Assembly: GCA_964491605.1 (NCBI GenBank)
Contig: CAZBGY010000006.1
Span: 11,316 to 75,315 of the forward strand
From: DRYS01 sp964491605
Lineage (GTDB): Archaea > Thermoproteota > CALKCG01 > B24 > DRYS01
DNA length: 64,000 bases
Direction: 5' to 3'
Below the pieces are notes generated by a model. That model was given only the letters and a program-made list of their open reading frames with translations, made no database searches and had not been told where the DNA came from. Position numbers and translations under genes: made by a program. Positions 16,770-26,032 of the stretch are shown one piece after another; the stretch's first letter is position 1; every line of letters begins with the position of its first letter.

Positions 16770-18662
16770 TTAGCTTGGAAGCAGTTTTTCTTCGGCTAAT
16801 CTTTCAGCAATCCATGTAAGATCTAACCTTTTAAGTGTCTCGTAAGTTGGTCTCCCCTCTATCCAGCCTCGTAGCTCATAATACTCTCTAAGCATCTCAT
16901 CTAATCTGACTACATAGCCTTTAGCAGGCCCCTCAGGCATAGGTTCTTCTAATAATCTTCTGGGTAGCGTATCGTATTGTCTTCCATCACCAAAGGAAAG
17001 TATGTTAAAGCATCGTTCAGCATTCCATATTCTTTCACCAACCTCTCTAACCGATTCAGCAGTATAACTCCAGCCTGTTACAGCCGATAGGAGTGAAGCG
17101 AAATCTTCATCCCATAAAGCGAATGTATCAAACTTACAGACTATAAGGCTATCTACAGCTGCGAATACGTCCTGGAACTCTTTAACAAGTAAACCTTTAC
17201 CTTTAGTATCGAATCTATCTACAAGTCTCGGTACACCTAAGATTTCAGGTGATATTATGTATGCTCTGAGGTGGCATCCACCCCTATTGCTAGTAGCGTA
17301 TGCTAAACCGTGACCCTGAGCGCCTCTAGGATCGTATGCTGGTAGCTCTTGTCCTCGAACAGTCATCGCAAGTTCTGGCATACCATATTTCTCCGCAAGT
17401 CTAGCAGATCCCTCAGCTAAATCATCTCCTATACCCGAACGATAAGCGGTTCTCCAGGTGAGCTCTATGAGAGCCTCACCGCTACCCCAAGAAACCTTTA
17501 AACCTCTAAGTTTCTCGGTGGGCACCTTTCCCTTCTCTAAAAGCTCCATGAACGTACCTATAACATGCCCCATACTGATACCATCTAATCCAAGCTCGTT
17601 GCAGAGGTAATGTGCTTTCGATATAGCGGCAAGATCGTCGGTTCCAGTTTGAGCTCCGAGAGCCCATACAGTCTCGTATTCTGGTCCTCCCCCTTCACCT
17701 GTGAACGGTGGTTCAGCTATCCTGGTGTATCTAGCGCATCCTATGGGGCAACCCCAGCATATCTCCTCTTTCTGCATATCCCAATCCATGATCTTCTCTG
17801 CTATAACCTCTCCACTCGTCTTACTAGCCGTCGGAAATACACCTGTCTGGAAGTTTCTAGTTGGGTATATTCCATGAGCATTTATGATGTTAACAAGGAC
17901 AGCTGTTCCAAATTTAGGTAGGGCTTCAGAAGTTACAGCCGACTTCTTTATCTTATCCATAACTTCTATAACAGCTTCTCTGAATCGCTCTTCGTTAGCT
18001 ATAGGTAGTCTACCATGACCCCTAACAGCTATAGCTTTAAACCTCTTGGAACCCCATACAGCTCCATGTCCACCTCTACCGGCAGCTCTAGATTTATCGT
18101 TTATTATACATGCAAACCTTACTAAATTTTCTCCTGCAGGACCTATACACGCTACTTTAATGTTTCTAGCTTCATCCCAACCTATCTCCTCTGCCAGTTC
18201 CTCCTTTATCATATCCGTTGTTTGATGGGTATCCTTACCCCATAGATGCGATGCATCTCTAAGCTCAGCTTTATCATCATACACCCACAAGTATACTGGT
18301 GAGTCGGCTTCACCCTCTAATATAACCGCATCAAACCCGGCGAACTTCAACTCAGGTCCAAACTTGCCTCCGCTATGAGAATCGTGTATGGTATGTGTTA
18401 GAGGAGATTTAGTGACTGAACACCATCTGCCAGATGCAGGTACACCTGCAACACCGGTTAAGGGGCCTGTCATAATCATAGATTTATTCGCAGGGCTTAA
18501 AGGATCAACTCTCGGATCAACTTCTTTAAGCATAAGGTATACGCCTAACCCCCTTCCCCCGATCCATTTCCTTAACACGTCTTCTGGTAGGGACTCATAT
18601 CGAATACTGCAATCCCATAGGTTAACCCTTAAAATTCTACCAGTATATCCCCCGGGAGGCAT
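16770..18662 (-). CDS. aor: tungsten-dependent aldehyde ferredoxin oxidoreductase
   Basis: Oxidises aldehydes to acids with ferredoxin as acceptor, using a tungsten bis-pterin cofactor and one 4Fe-4S cluster. The N-terminal domain reads GGYTGRILRVNL and WIGGRGLGVYLMLKE. Cluster ligands are Cys302, Cys305 and Cys309 (CWGCPIGC), plus a later Cys in DSLIVCKF near residue 510. The length (630 aa) is typical. Substrate is unknown; in sugar-using Thermoproteota relatives act on glyceraldehyde, which would feed the glycerate kinase found in this window. Divergent from a radical-SAM maturase through a shared palindromic TATA. Confidence 0.93.
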   Translation of the reverse strand: MPPGGYTGRILRVNLWDCSIRYESLPEDVLRKWIGGRGLGVYLMLKEVDPRVDPLSPANKSMIMTGPLTGVAGVPASGRWCSVTKSPLTHTIHDSHSGGKFGPELKFAGFDAVILEGEADSPVYLWVYDDKAELRDASHLWGKDTHQTTDMIKEELAEEIGWDEARNIKVACIGPAGENLVRFACIINDKSRAAGRGGHGAVWGSKRFKAIAVRGHGRLPIANEERFREAVIEVMDKIKKSAVTSEALPKFGTAVLVNIINAHGIYPTRNFQTGVFPTASKTSGEVIAEKIMDWDMQKEEICWGCPIGCARYTRIAEPPFTGEGGGPEYETVWALGAQTGTDDLAAISKAHYLCNELGLDGISMGHVIGTFMELLEKGKVPTEKLRGLKVSWGSGEALIELTWRTAYRSGIGDDLAEGSARLAEKYGMPELAMTVRGQELPAYDPRGAQGHGLAYATSNRGGCHLRAYIISPEILGVPRLVDRFDTKGKGLLVKEFQDVFAAVDSLIVCKFDTFALWDEDFASLLSAVTGWSYTAESVREVGERIWNAERCFNILSFGDGRQYDTLPRRLLEEPMPEGPAKGYVVRLDEMLREYYELRGWIEGRPTYETLKRLDLTWIAERLAEEKLLPS

Positions 18663-18696
18663 ATCCTGCAGTCTCCGTATAGATGCTATACATAGT

Positions 18697-18706
18697 TTTA
18701 TATAAA
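18697..18706. promoter_or_regulatory. palindromic TATA box shared by aor and its radical-SAM partner
   Basis: TTTATATAAA is a perfect palindrome located at the midpoint of the 77-base divergent spacer, about 38 bases from each start codon. Either strand reads as a TATA box. Confidence 0.55.
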
Positions 18707-18739
18707 TAAAACTTACTATACTATCAGAACTTAGCGGGT

Positions 18740-19837
18740 ATGGTTAAAATATTGCTTGATGAATGGATAGTAAAGCTCGATGAAAGAACGTATCCCAGAT
18801 CTATGATGATTGAAGTTACGACGCGATGTAATTTCTCGTGTATACATTGTTTCAGATTTAGTTTGCATGGTAGGCTGCAGCTAGGTGATATGAGTAAAGC
18901 TACGTATAGGAGGATTGTATGTGAAGCTTCTAAGATGGGTGTAAGAAAGCTTATCATATCTGGTTGGGGTGAACCTATGGTTCACCCAGATATTCTATGG
19001 ATGTTAGAAGAGGCTAAATCCAACGGGTTAGAAGTTAACCTGAATACTAACGGCTACTTGATAGGCGATTATGTAGATGATTTATGGAAGTTAGGTCTCG
19101 ACGAGCTTACGGTAAGTATAGATTCTCCTGACCCGTTATTGTATAAGGAAATCAGGTCTGGAGGATATCTTAGACCTATATCTGAAAGTTTAAGGAGGAT
19201 TAAACAGCTTAAGTTAGAGAACCTATCAGCTAAACCTAGAGTAAACGTATATTTCACTCTCTCCTCTCTAAATAGTCATCTAGTAGAATCTATGTTAGAA
19301 TATGCTAGTCATATCGGAGCATGCAACCTTGTGATAAGCAACTATATAGCCATAAATAGGGAGAGTGAAATATTCAGTTTGATAGGTAGATTAGAGGATA
19401 AAGAGTTATTCGCTAGATTAGGCTGCCTAGCCTTCAACGTAAACGTTAACGTAATAAAACCGTATATGGATGCATCTGCGTATACTAGATGTCCCTTCAT
19501 AGAGAGTAGAGCTCTGTACATCAGATGGGATGGAAGAATAACTCCGTGTATAAATTATGCTCATCCATGGACGCCTACGGTGAAAGGTGTTAAACGGCGG
19601 ATAGAACCAGTAATTTTCGGTAATCTACTGTCAGATAGCTTAAGATCTGTATGGCTGGATGAAAGGTATGTTAAGTTCAGGTTTAAAGTTAAAACCTGGA
19701 GGTTTCCATCATGCTTGGATTGTGATCTTAGAAATTACTGTAGTTATACTTTAACGAATGAATCTGATTGCTGGGGTAATACGCCTACATGTAGTCACTG
19801 TCCTTATGCTAGGAGGATAGCCTACTGCCCTATGTAG
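18740..19837 (+). CDS. radical SAM/SPASM protein, probable tungsten oxidoreductase maturase
   Basis: A 365-residue radical SAM enzyme with the cluster motif Cys30-Cys34-Cys37 (TTRCNFSCIHC), followed by SGWGEPMVHPD and a SPASM-type cysteine-rich C-terminus (CINYAHPW, CLDCDLRNYC, CSHCPYARRIAYC). Radical SAM/SPASM genes beside tungsten aldehyde oxidoreductases are a known pairing (cmo of Pyrococcus, W_rSAM_matur type), thought to modify the cofactor or enzyme. The divergent position next to aor supports that role. The precise reaction is not known. ATG start; leader very short. Confidence 0.82.
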   Translation: MVKILLDEWIVKLDERTYPRSMMIEVTTRCNFSCIHCFRFSLHGRLQLGDMSKATYRRIVCEASKMGVRKLIISGWGEPMVHPDILWMLEEAKSNGLEVNLNTNGYLIGDYVDDLWKLGLDELTVSIDSPDPLLYKEIRSGGYLRPISESLRRIKQLKLENLSAKPRVNVYFTLSSLNSHLVESMLEYASHIGACNLVISNYIAINRESEIFSLIGRLEDKELFARLGCLAFNVNVNVIKPYMDASAYTRCPFIESRALYIRWDGRITPCINYAHPWTPTVKGVKRRIEPVIFGNLLSDSLRSVWLDERYVKFRFKVKTWRFPSCLDCDLRNYCSYTLTNESDCWGNTPTCSHCPYARRIAYCPM

Positions 19838-19903
19838 GTACTCTAAGTTTAACTAACGAAGAAGATAGTATACTATTATCCCTTCGGGAGCGTGATGTAG
19901 GCT

Positions 19904-21901
19904 TTGAGATTCGTATTCGGTGTAGATTATTATCCTGAACATTGGCCTAGGAGTAGATGGGATAGAGATGCGGAGTTAATGGCTGAGTTAGGCTTCAACG
20001 TTGTACGATTAGCGGAGTTTTCCTGGGGTAAGATCGAACCTAAAGATGGGATATACGAATTTGAATGGCTTGATGAAGCTATAAATATACTCGCCAGGAA
20101 GGGTATAAAGACCGTGATCGGTACTCCAACTGCAGCTCCTCCTCCATGGATTATCAAGAAGCATCCAGATATTCTACGTATGGATGCGAATGGTGTTAGA
20201 AGTCCTGCAGGGACTAGACGGAATTACTGTCCTAATAATCCAAACTATATATCGTATACGAAGAGGATAGTCGAAAAGATGGTTCGCCGCTATAAGGATA
20301 ACCCCAATGTTATAGGTTGGCAGATCGATAACGAGTTCAGTATAGATCCATGTTATTGTGATAACTGTGTTAAAGCTTTTAGAGATTGGTTGAAAAAGCG
20401 TTATGAGAATATAGAGGAATTGAATGATTCATGGGGATCGATATTTTGGGGCCAGAAGTATGGGGATTGGGATGAGATCCAGCCGCCTAGACCACCTCTA
20501 GATATGCAGAATCCAAGCTTATGTCTTGAATGGCATAGATTCATGAGTGACTCTTGGATAAGCTATCAGCAGATACAAGTAGATATCATTCGAAAGATAG
20601 CTCCCCATCATATAATCACTCATAACTTTATGGGGCTATACAAGGAGCTGGATTACTTTAAGCTAGCAGAACATCTCGATATAGTCTCGTTCGACTACTA
20701 TCCTAAACGAAGTTGGAGTATCGATTATGCCAGAGGCGCTATGGCACACGATGTTATGCGCAGTTTGAAGAAGAGGAACTATTGGATTATGGAGTTGCAG
20801 AGTGGAGCTATAAAAGCCCCTATGGCTCCTATACCTAAACCAGGTGAGATAAGGCTTTGGACTTTCCAATCGATAGCAAGAGGTGCCGATGGGATATTAT
20901 ACTTCAGATGGAGGTCTTGTAGATTTGGAGCAGAAGAATATTGGCACGGCATCCTAGACCACGACGGTATTCCTAGGAGAAGATTCCTCGAAGTAAAGAG
21001 GATTTCCGAGGATCTCGCAAAGATAACCCCGTATATCGAGGGGACAACCGTTAAACCTGAGATAGCGTTTACACTTATCTACGATAACATATGGGCATGG
21101 GATCTTGAGATAACCCGAGGGAGGAACTACTACGGCTTAGATTCCTGGGATCCGGCTTTAGACTTCTATAGAGCTCTGTACTCTAGGAATCTACCAGTAG
21201 ATTTCGTCGATCCTTTAAGAGAAGATTTATCCAGCTACAAGATGGTCTTCGCTCCCTCGCTCATGTTGATAAATAAGCATATAGCGGATAGATTGAAATG
21301 TTATGTTAAAGATGGCGGTGTATTAGTAGCGACACCCAGAACTGGAGCAAAGGATTGGAACAATGTAATAATAGATTCAACCCTACCTGGTAGCCTATCT
21401 GATGTATTCGGTGTATATGTGGAAGAATATACGGGTCTACCCGATGATGGGCAGCTACGTATCGAATTCGACGAGAAATTACTCGGTGGGAGAATGGAGG
21501 GGGTAGGCCGATGCTGGGCTGAAATGCTATCACCTAGGGGAGCTGATGCTCTCGCCTACTACAAGACTGGCATATATAGGGGCAGACCGGCTATCGTGAT
21601 TAATGAATATGGAAGAGGTATTGCGATATACATCGGAATATTCCTTGACGCTAACAGTTATCTGCCGTTCGTAGATTGGTTGACTAAAAGGATAGGGTTA
21701 AAACCTCCGCTACCTCCAGTAGAAGGGGTTGAAGTAGTCGAAAGGATAGGATCAGATAATAAAGCGATGTTCGTGCTGAATTATAACGAAGACACTGTTA
21801 GAATCCTCTTAAGAGAGGAGTGCACAGATATCTTAGCCGGAAGAAGCGTTAAAGGGGAAGTAGAAATTAAAGGCTTGGATATTAAGGTGTTTAACCAGTA
21901 A
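19904..21901 (+). CDS. glycoside hydrolase family 42 beta-galactosidase
   Basis: A 665-residue GH42 enzyme. It opens with GVDYYPEHWPRSRWD. The acid/base Glu144 is in GWQIDNEFS and the nucleophile Glu297 is in YWIMELQSG. A cysteine cluster (CYCDNC, residues 150-155) matches the structural zinc site of thermophilic GH42 enzymes. A trimerisation domain and a C-terminal beta domain follow. TTG start, with the family N-terminus complete. No signal peptide, so cytosolic. It neighbours a convergent GH29 gene, which suggests processing of mixed galactose- and fucose-containing oligosaccharides. Confidence 0.93.
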   Translation: MRFVFGVDYYPEHWPRSRWDRDAELMAELGFNVVRLAEFSWGKIEPKDGIYEFEWLDEAINILARKGIKTVIGTPTAAPPPWIIKKHPDILRMDANGVRSPAGTRRNYCPNNPNYISYTKRIVEKMVRRYKDNPNVIGWQIDNEFSIDPCYCDNCVKAFRDWLKKRYENIEELNDSWGSIFWGQKYGDWDEIQPPRPPLDMQNPSLCLEWHRFMSDSWISYQQIQVDIIRKIAPHHIITHNFMGLYKELDYFKLAEHLDIVSFDYYPKRSWSIDYARGAMAHDVMRSLKKRNYWIMELQSGAIKAPMAPIPKPGEIRLWTFQSIARGADGILYFRWRSCRFGAEEYWHGILDHDGIPRRRFLEVKRISEDLAKITPYIEGTTVKPEIAFTLIYDNIWAWDLEITRGRNYYGLDSWDPALDFYRALYSRNLPVDFVDPLREDLSSYKMVFAPSLMLINKHIADRLKCYVKDGGVLVATPRTGAKDWNNVIIDSTLPGSLSDVFGVYVEEYTGLPDDGQLRIEFDEKLLGGRMEGVGRCWAEMLSPRGADALAYYKTGIYRGRPAIVINEYGRGIAIYIGIFLDANSYLPFVDWLTKRIGLKPPLPPVEGVEVVERIGSDNKAMFVLNYNEDTVRILLREECTDILAGRSVKGEVEIKGLDIKVFNQ

Positions 21902-21947
21902 ATTTAGATATAGCGGCATCAGAGCTCATAATGGTATCCGTAGCTAT

Positions 21948-23213
21948 CTAATCCATCTCTTCCAATACTATAACCGTATCTATCGGATCTAAAGGTTTCT
22001 CGGGTATATCGATTATAAGATCCCTTTCGCTCCATCTATAACTTAATGCTCCATAAGCTGGATCTTCTAAAAAGTATGCTTCCTTAGGTTTAATTTTTCC
22101 CTCTACATCGAATATTCTTAATTCACCATCCCAAGGCCATCCGAAGACGTGTATATAAAGCTTGCCGGGCTTATACGTGCATCTATATGGTGCATCTGCA
22201 GGGGTATCGAAGGGCGCCGCTTTAGCTCCATATATGCTTTCACCATTCCTCCTCAGCCATCTACCTACTTCAAGCAGTACATCTACTGATGGTTTAGGTA
22301 TCTCGCCCTCAGCTGTAGGACCCACGTTGAGCAGTAGGTTTCCACCTTTACTTACAACTTCTACGAGTATCTGTATAACTCTACCGGGAGATTTCCAGTT
22401 GTGATCATAGCTTTTATAACCCCATGTATCATTAAGCGTCATCGGAACCTCCCAATCATCATCTATCCTCCTATCAGGTATCTGATTATCGCCCATCGAT
22501 ATATAGTCCGCTAAACCTCTAGATGGAACAGTAGGTCTACCTATCCTCCCACCTATACGTCCGCTTATGATAGTTTCAGGGGATATCCTGCGAACGAGAT
22601 CCCTAAGTTCACGTGCAAGCTCTGGTATAGGCGTAGTTATATCGAACCATAAAACTGCTACAGGTCTATAGTTTGTTAGAAGCTCTTCGATCTGTGGCTC
22701 CACATATGTTCTAAGATACTCCGTGAAATTCTGTTTGGATAAATCGTAATCCCAATCATTACCCATACCATTTGGGTGATGCCAATCAAGGGTTTGAGAG
22801 TAATAGAATCCAAGTCTAATACCCTCATCTTTACATGCTTCTGCTAATTCTTTAAGCGGGTCCCTCCTAAACGGCGTAGCTTTCACGATATTATAATCTG
22901 TATACTTTGTATCGAACATGCAGAAGCCATCATGATGCTTAGCCGTTATGACTATATACTTCATACCAGCCTCCTTAGCTATATGAACCCATCTTCTCGC
23001 ATCGAATTTAGTAGGATTAAACTTTTCAGCGAGTTTCTCATATTCCCTTACAGGTATCCTGGCATTATACATTATCCATTCTCCTATACCAGGTATACAT
23101 CTCCCTCTCCAAACACCGGCTGGTATAGCGTATAAACCCCAGTGGATAAACATTCCAAATCTAGCTTCACGCCACCAAGCCATACGTTTATCCCTATCAT
23201 ACACGGATTCCAT
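21948..23213 (-). CDS. alpha-L-fucosidase (GH29)
   Basis: A 421-residue retaining fucosidase. WWREARFGMFIHWGLYAIPAG (residues 13-33) is the family opening, AKHHDGFCMF (91-100) lines the fucose pocket, and Asp191 in VLWFDI is the expected nucleophile. The chain ends with a small beta domain and has no secretion signal. It is about the length of minimal archaeal and bacterial GH29 enzymes. Convergent with the GH42 gene at a 46-base gap. Confidence 0.92.
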   Translation of the reverse strand: MESVYDRDKRMAWWREARFGMFIHWGLYAIPAGVWRGRCIPGIGEWIMYNARIPVREYEKLAEKFNPTKFDARRWVHIAKEAGMKYIVITAKHHDGFCMFDTKYTDYNIVKATPFRRDPLKELAEACKDEGIRLGFYYSQTLDWHHPNGMGNDWDYDLSKQNFTEYLRTYVEPQIEELLTNYRPVAVLWFDITTPIPELARELRDLVRRISPETIISGRIGGRIGRPTVPSRGLADYISMGDNQIPDRRIDDDWEVPMTLNDTWGYKSYDHNWKSPGRVIQILVEVVSKGGNLLLNVGPTAEGEIPKPSVDVLLEVGRWLRRNGESIYGAKAAPFDTPADAPYRCTYKPGKLYIHVFGWPWDGELRIFDVEGKIKPKEAYFLEDPAYGALSYRWSERDLIIDIPEKPLDPIDTVIVLEEMD

Positions 23214-23310
23214 TATAATCTCACCGATTACACATGGTTATCTACAAATTACCTATTAGGCTTTCTCCTAAGAATATTGCATCAAAGTTTCTCATAGAAT
23301 TCATGGAAAA

Positions 23311-23323
23311 TATTTATATATAA
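23311..23323 (+). promoter_or_regulatory. TATA box of the cation exchanger gene
   Basis: TATTTATATATAA lies about 25-30 bases before the TTG start at 23346, typical spacing for a leaderless transcript. Confidence 0.55.
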
Positions 23324-23345
23324 GAACATTTTCTCCTAATCGAGT

Positions 23346-24314
23346 TTGCTAGGAGATTTGTGGTGTTTAATATATGGATTTGCTGAAATCGTAGTGAGTA
23401 TTACCTTGCTATACGTAAGCTCGAAGAGAGTTGTCGAATACGCGTCAAAGCTAGCTCATGCTTTAAACCTAAATAAGTTGTACATAGGAGCTGTGATAGT
23501 GGCTTCTATAACAGCTCTGCCTGAATTGATAACATCTATAGCGGCAGTTATCTATGGCAGCTCTTCTCATATGGCATTAGGTAATGTAATAGGCTCAAAC
23601 ATATATAATATACCGGTGGTTATAGGCTTCTGCGGATTGCTGATGAAGAAGTTGGAGATCGATGGTGAAGCTTTGAAAAGAGAAAGTTTGATTCTGTTAT
23701 CTCTCTCGATATTGCTCATGTGTTTTCTCCTTGTATTACATAGATTAACATCATGGGTGGCATCTATATTCTTAACGATATATCCTATCTACATCTATCG
23801 CTTTATGAAACTGGCAGATCGGAATATTCTCCTCGCAAATGGAGGCTGTACGCATAGATGTGAAACTATTAAGAATCTAGTAGCTACGATAGCCAGTGGC
23901 GTAACCCTTATAATTAGCGCCCATATACTTGTATACGGAGTCTTAACGGTAGCGGATGCGTTAGGTTTAAATCGCTTCTATGCTGGTGTGAATATACTCT
24001 CCCTGGGATGTATAATTCCGGAAATAGCTGTCTCCATATCGGCTGCCTTTAGGAATGAGCATAATATAGCTTTTGGAAACATAATAGGTGATAACATAAT
24101 AACGATGACGCTAGTAATAGGAGTGGTAGGATTAGTAGCGCAGCCAGAAGTAGCTGTAATGGATGTAATCTTTACGATACCCCTTATGAGTTTCGTCGCA
24201 ATTCTACCGCTAATAATAAGCAGATATGGTGGAAGCATTCGAAGAATACATGGATTAGCTATAATGGTATTTACCGTGGTATTATATATCGTAGAGACAA
24301 TTCTATTAGCGTAA
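23346..24314 (+). CDS. sodium/calcium exchanger family membrane protein
   Basis: A 322-residue CaCA-superfamily antiporter with about ten membrane helices in two inverted repeats. Alpha-1 carries ASITALPELITSI and GNVIGSNIYN; alpha-2 carries LSLGCIIPEIAVSI and GNIIGDNIITM. The second repeat has Cys-Ile in place of the common Thr-Ser before PE, and Asp in place of Ser in the GNIIGSN motif, so ion preference may differ. TTG start placed close behind a strong TATA box. Confidence 0.88.
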   Translation: MLGDLWCLIYGFAEIVVSITLLYVSSKRVVEYASKLAHALNLNKLYIGAVIVASITALPELITSIAAVIYGSSSHMALGNVIGSNIYNIPVVIGFCGLLMKKLEIDGEALKRESLILLSLSILLMCFLLVLHRLTSWVASIFLTIYPIYIYRFMKLADRNILLANGGCTHRCETIKNLVATIASGVTLIISAHILVYGVLTVADALGLNRFYAGVNILSLGCIIPEIAVSISAAFRNEHNIAFGNIIGDNIITMTLVIGVVGLVAQPEVAVMDVIFTIPLMSFVAILPLIISRYGGSIRRIHGLAIMVFTVVLYIVETILLA

Positions 24315-24345
24315 AGCTTAACCTACATAGCTATATGTTATTCGA

Positions 24346-24419
24346 AGCCTCGGGCGGGATTCGAACCCGCGACCCGCAGCTTACGAGGCTGCCGCTCTAC
24401 CTGGCTGAGCTACCGAGGC
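24346..24419 (-). tRNA. tRNA-Thr (CGU anticodon)
   Basis: The minus strand folds as a full cloverleaf: acceptor GCCTCGG/CCGAGGC, D arm GCTC/GAGC, anticodon stem GCAGC/GCTGC with loop CTCGTAA, and T arm GCGGG-TTCGAAT-CCCGC. The anticodon CGT is at 24383-24385 and the discriminator base is T, as in archaeal tRNA-Thr. CCA is not encoded and there is no intron. Confidence 0.95.
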
Positions 24420-24451
24420 TCTCTAGATGTTTTAAGTTAATTTTCAAGGAT

Positions 24452-25570
24452 TTATTCTTTAACCTTAACTAGGTATGGGAGTTCCAGTAATAGTTTCCTA
24501 TACTCCCCTCTATCTACAGGTATATCTACTGGCTTTTCTTTGAAATTGGATAGTATTATACCGTTGACTACTTCAAGGGATTTTAAAGCCTCCTCCCCAG
24601 GTATCATCGGATCTCTATCCTCCTCTACAGCTTCTACCATATCTTCTATTAGGGTTTTATGGCTTCCCCTCCAGCTATCCAATCTAATCTTCTCGATTTT
24701 ATATCTAGGTTTACCCCATTCATCAGAAGCTGAATGTATATATTCCTCAGCATCTCTCTCGGAATATCCCACTTCTATTTCTCCAGATTCATAATCTATA
24801 GTGATCCTACCTTTACTCCCTGCCACGATCACCTTTGTAGATGTAGGATTATCCATCAAGCTTGCCTGAATCACTGCTTGTATACCTTTCTCGAATAGTA
24901 TTATAGCGCTTGCCAGATCTTCCACTTCTGCTTTATGAAACAAGGTATCTAAGAACCCGAATACGCGTTTCGGTCTGCCTAAGAGCCAGCATAATATATC
25001 TATCAAGTGTATAGCTTGACTCATCAGAACTCCTCCCCCGGCCTCTACCCATAGCTTACGCCAAGGTGATGCTTCATAGTACATCTGCGATCTATACCAT
25101 GCAAATTCGAGTATAGATCTGAAAACCTTACCTATAATGCCTTGATCTATCATCTGTTTAGCTTTCACCGATATCGCTCCGCTCCTATATTGAAAGGCTA
25201 CACCTAGCTTTAGCCCGCTCTTTCTAGCCTCTTCTATCATCTCATCGGCTTCACCTACCGTTAAAGCTATAGGTTTCTCGCATAAGACATGCTTACCATG
25301 CTTAAAAGCTTCTAATGCTATCTCCCTATGAGTATGAGGCGGTGTACATATGCATACCACATCTAATTCAGGCACATCCAACATGTCACGATAATCCGTG
25401 AACCACTTTACATGATGATTCTCTCCCTCACTCCTAGCTAAACTTTCAATCTTATCGCATACCGCTATAAGCTTAGCACCTTTAGCCTCCAATATACCGT
25501 TTATATGTGTACGCCCTATTCCTCTAAGCCCTATCACTCCAAACCCTATCATAGGTATCTGAGAATTCAA
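24452..25570 (-). CDS. Gfo/Idh/MocA family oxidoreductase
   Basis: A 372-residue NAD(P)-dependent sugar or polyol dehydrogenase. The N-terminal Rossmann fold reads GVIGLRGIGRTHINGI, followed by CTPPHTHREIA and the signature EKPIALTVGEADEM. The C-terminal alpha/beta domain holds GGGVLMSQAIHLIDIL with the family His-Asp pair. The substrate is not predictable. Its presence near GH42/GH29 fits sugar metabolism. It lies downstream of a 462-base noncoding, hairpin-rich stretch. Confidence 0.9.
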   Translation of the reverse strand: MNSQIPMIGFGVIGLRGIGRTHINGILEAKGAKLIAVCDKIESLARSEGENHHVKWFTDYRDMLDVPELDVVCICTPPHTHREIALEAFKHGKHVLCEKPIALTVGEADEMIEEARKSGLKLGVAFQYRSGAISVKAKQMIDQGIIGKVFRSILEFAWYRSQMYYEASPWRKLWVEAGGGVLMSQAIHLIDILCWLLGRPKRVFGFLDTLFHKAEVEDLASAIILFEKGIQAVIQASLMDNPTSTKVIVAGSKGRITIDYESGEIEVGYSERDAEEYIHSASDEWGKPRYKIEKIRLDSWRGSHKTLIEDMVEAVEEDRDPMIPGEEALKSLEVVNGIILSNFKEKPVDIPVDRGEYRKLLLELPYLVKVKE

Positions 25571-26032
25571 AGGATCATAACATAATTAAAAAGATCTTAC
25601 TGGTAATACGTAGAGTAAAGCTATGTAGGTTGACCCCATCTCCTATCCTCGCGATAATATCCATATAGATTTCGAGTTTAATATGGAGCCAACCTGAGGG
25701 ATAGTCGGTTAAGCTAAAGTTATATTAGCAGTTATTAACAATATGGCGTAGAAAGTCTGTGTTCTTTTAGAGGTAGAGTGACTACGCTTAAACTTAAACA
25801 TCTGTTTTCGACTATCAGCATTGTTGAGCTAATCTGCTCGCATGTAACTCGAATATCTGAAAGCTTGGAATAAGGATTCGAGCTGAAATGGGGGTTTCAG
25901 CAAGGAAGCGTACAAACCGGTTGTGAGTTATATGCCGGTAATAAAGAACTGAGTTAGCACAACCTAAGATTCGGTATGATGAAGCTGTAGAGGATGAAAA
26001 CCGAGGATCCCAAAAGCTTGGCTGTGGGAGTA
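25571..26032. other. noncoding stretch rich in hairpins; possible structured RNA
   Basis: No convincing protein is encoded in these 462 bases. Several perfect stems are visible: AGGTTG/CAACCT (25627-25632, 25690-25695) enclosing TCCATAT/ATATGGA (25660-25666, 25681-25687); GCTAA/TTAGC (25713-25717, 25725-25729); GCGTAG/CTACGC (25746-25751, 25782-25787); CTCGAAT/ATTCGAG (25848-25854, 25876-25882); GCTGAAA/TTTCAGC (25882-25888, 25895-25901); and GGTTGTG/CACAACC (25919-25925, 25958-25964). I could not match it to RNase P, SRP, 5S or a C/D guide RNA. The strand is unknown. It could also be decayed sequence. Confidence 0.4.

Noticed and set aside
25571..26032. RNase P RNA, SRP RNA or box C/D guide RNA
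   Set aside because: A GAAAGTC stretch at 25751 recalls RNase P CR-I, but no ACAGAA...GGCTTAT partner was found. An ATGATGA box-C-like sequence at 25976 has no CTGA box D after it. No SRP helix-8 signature was seen.
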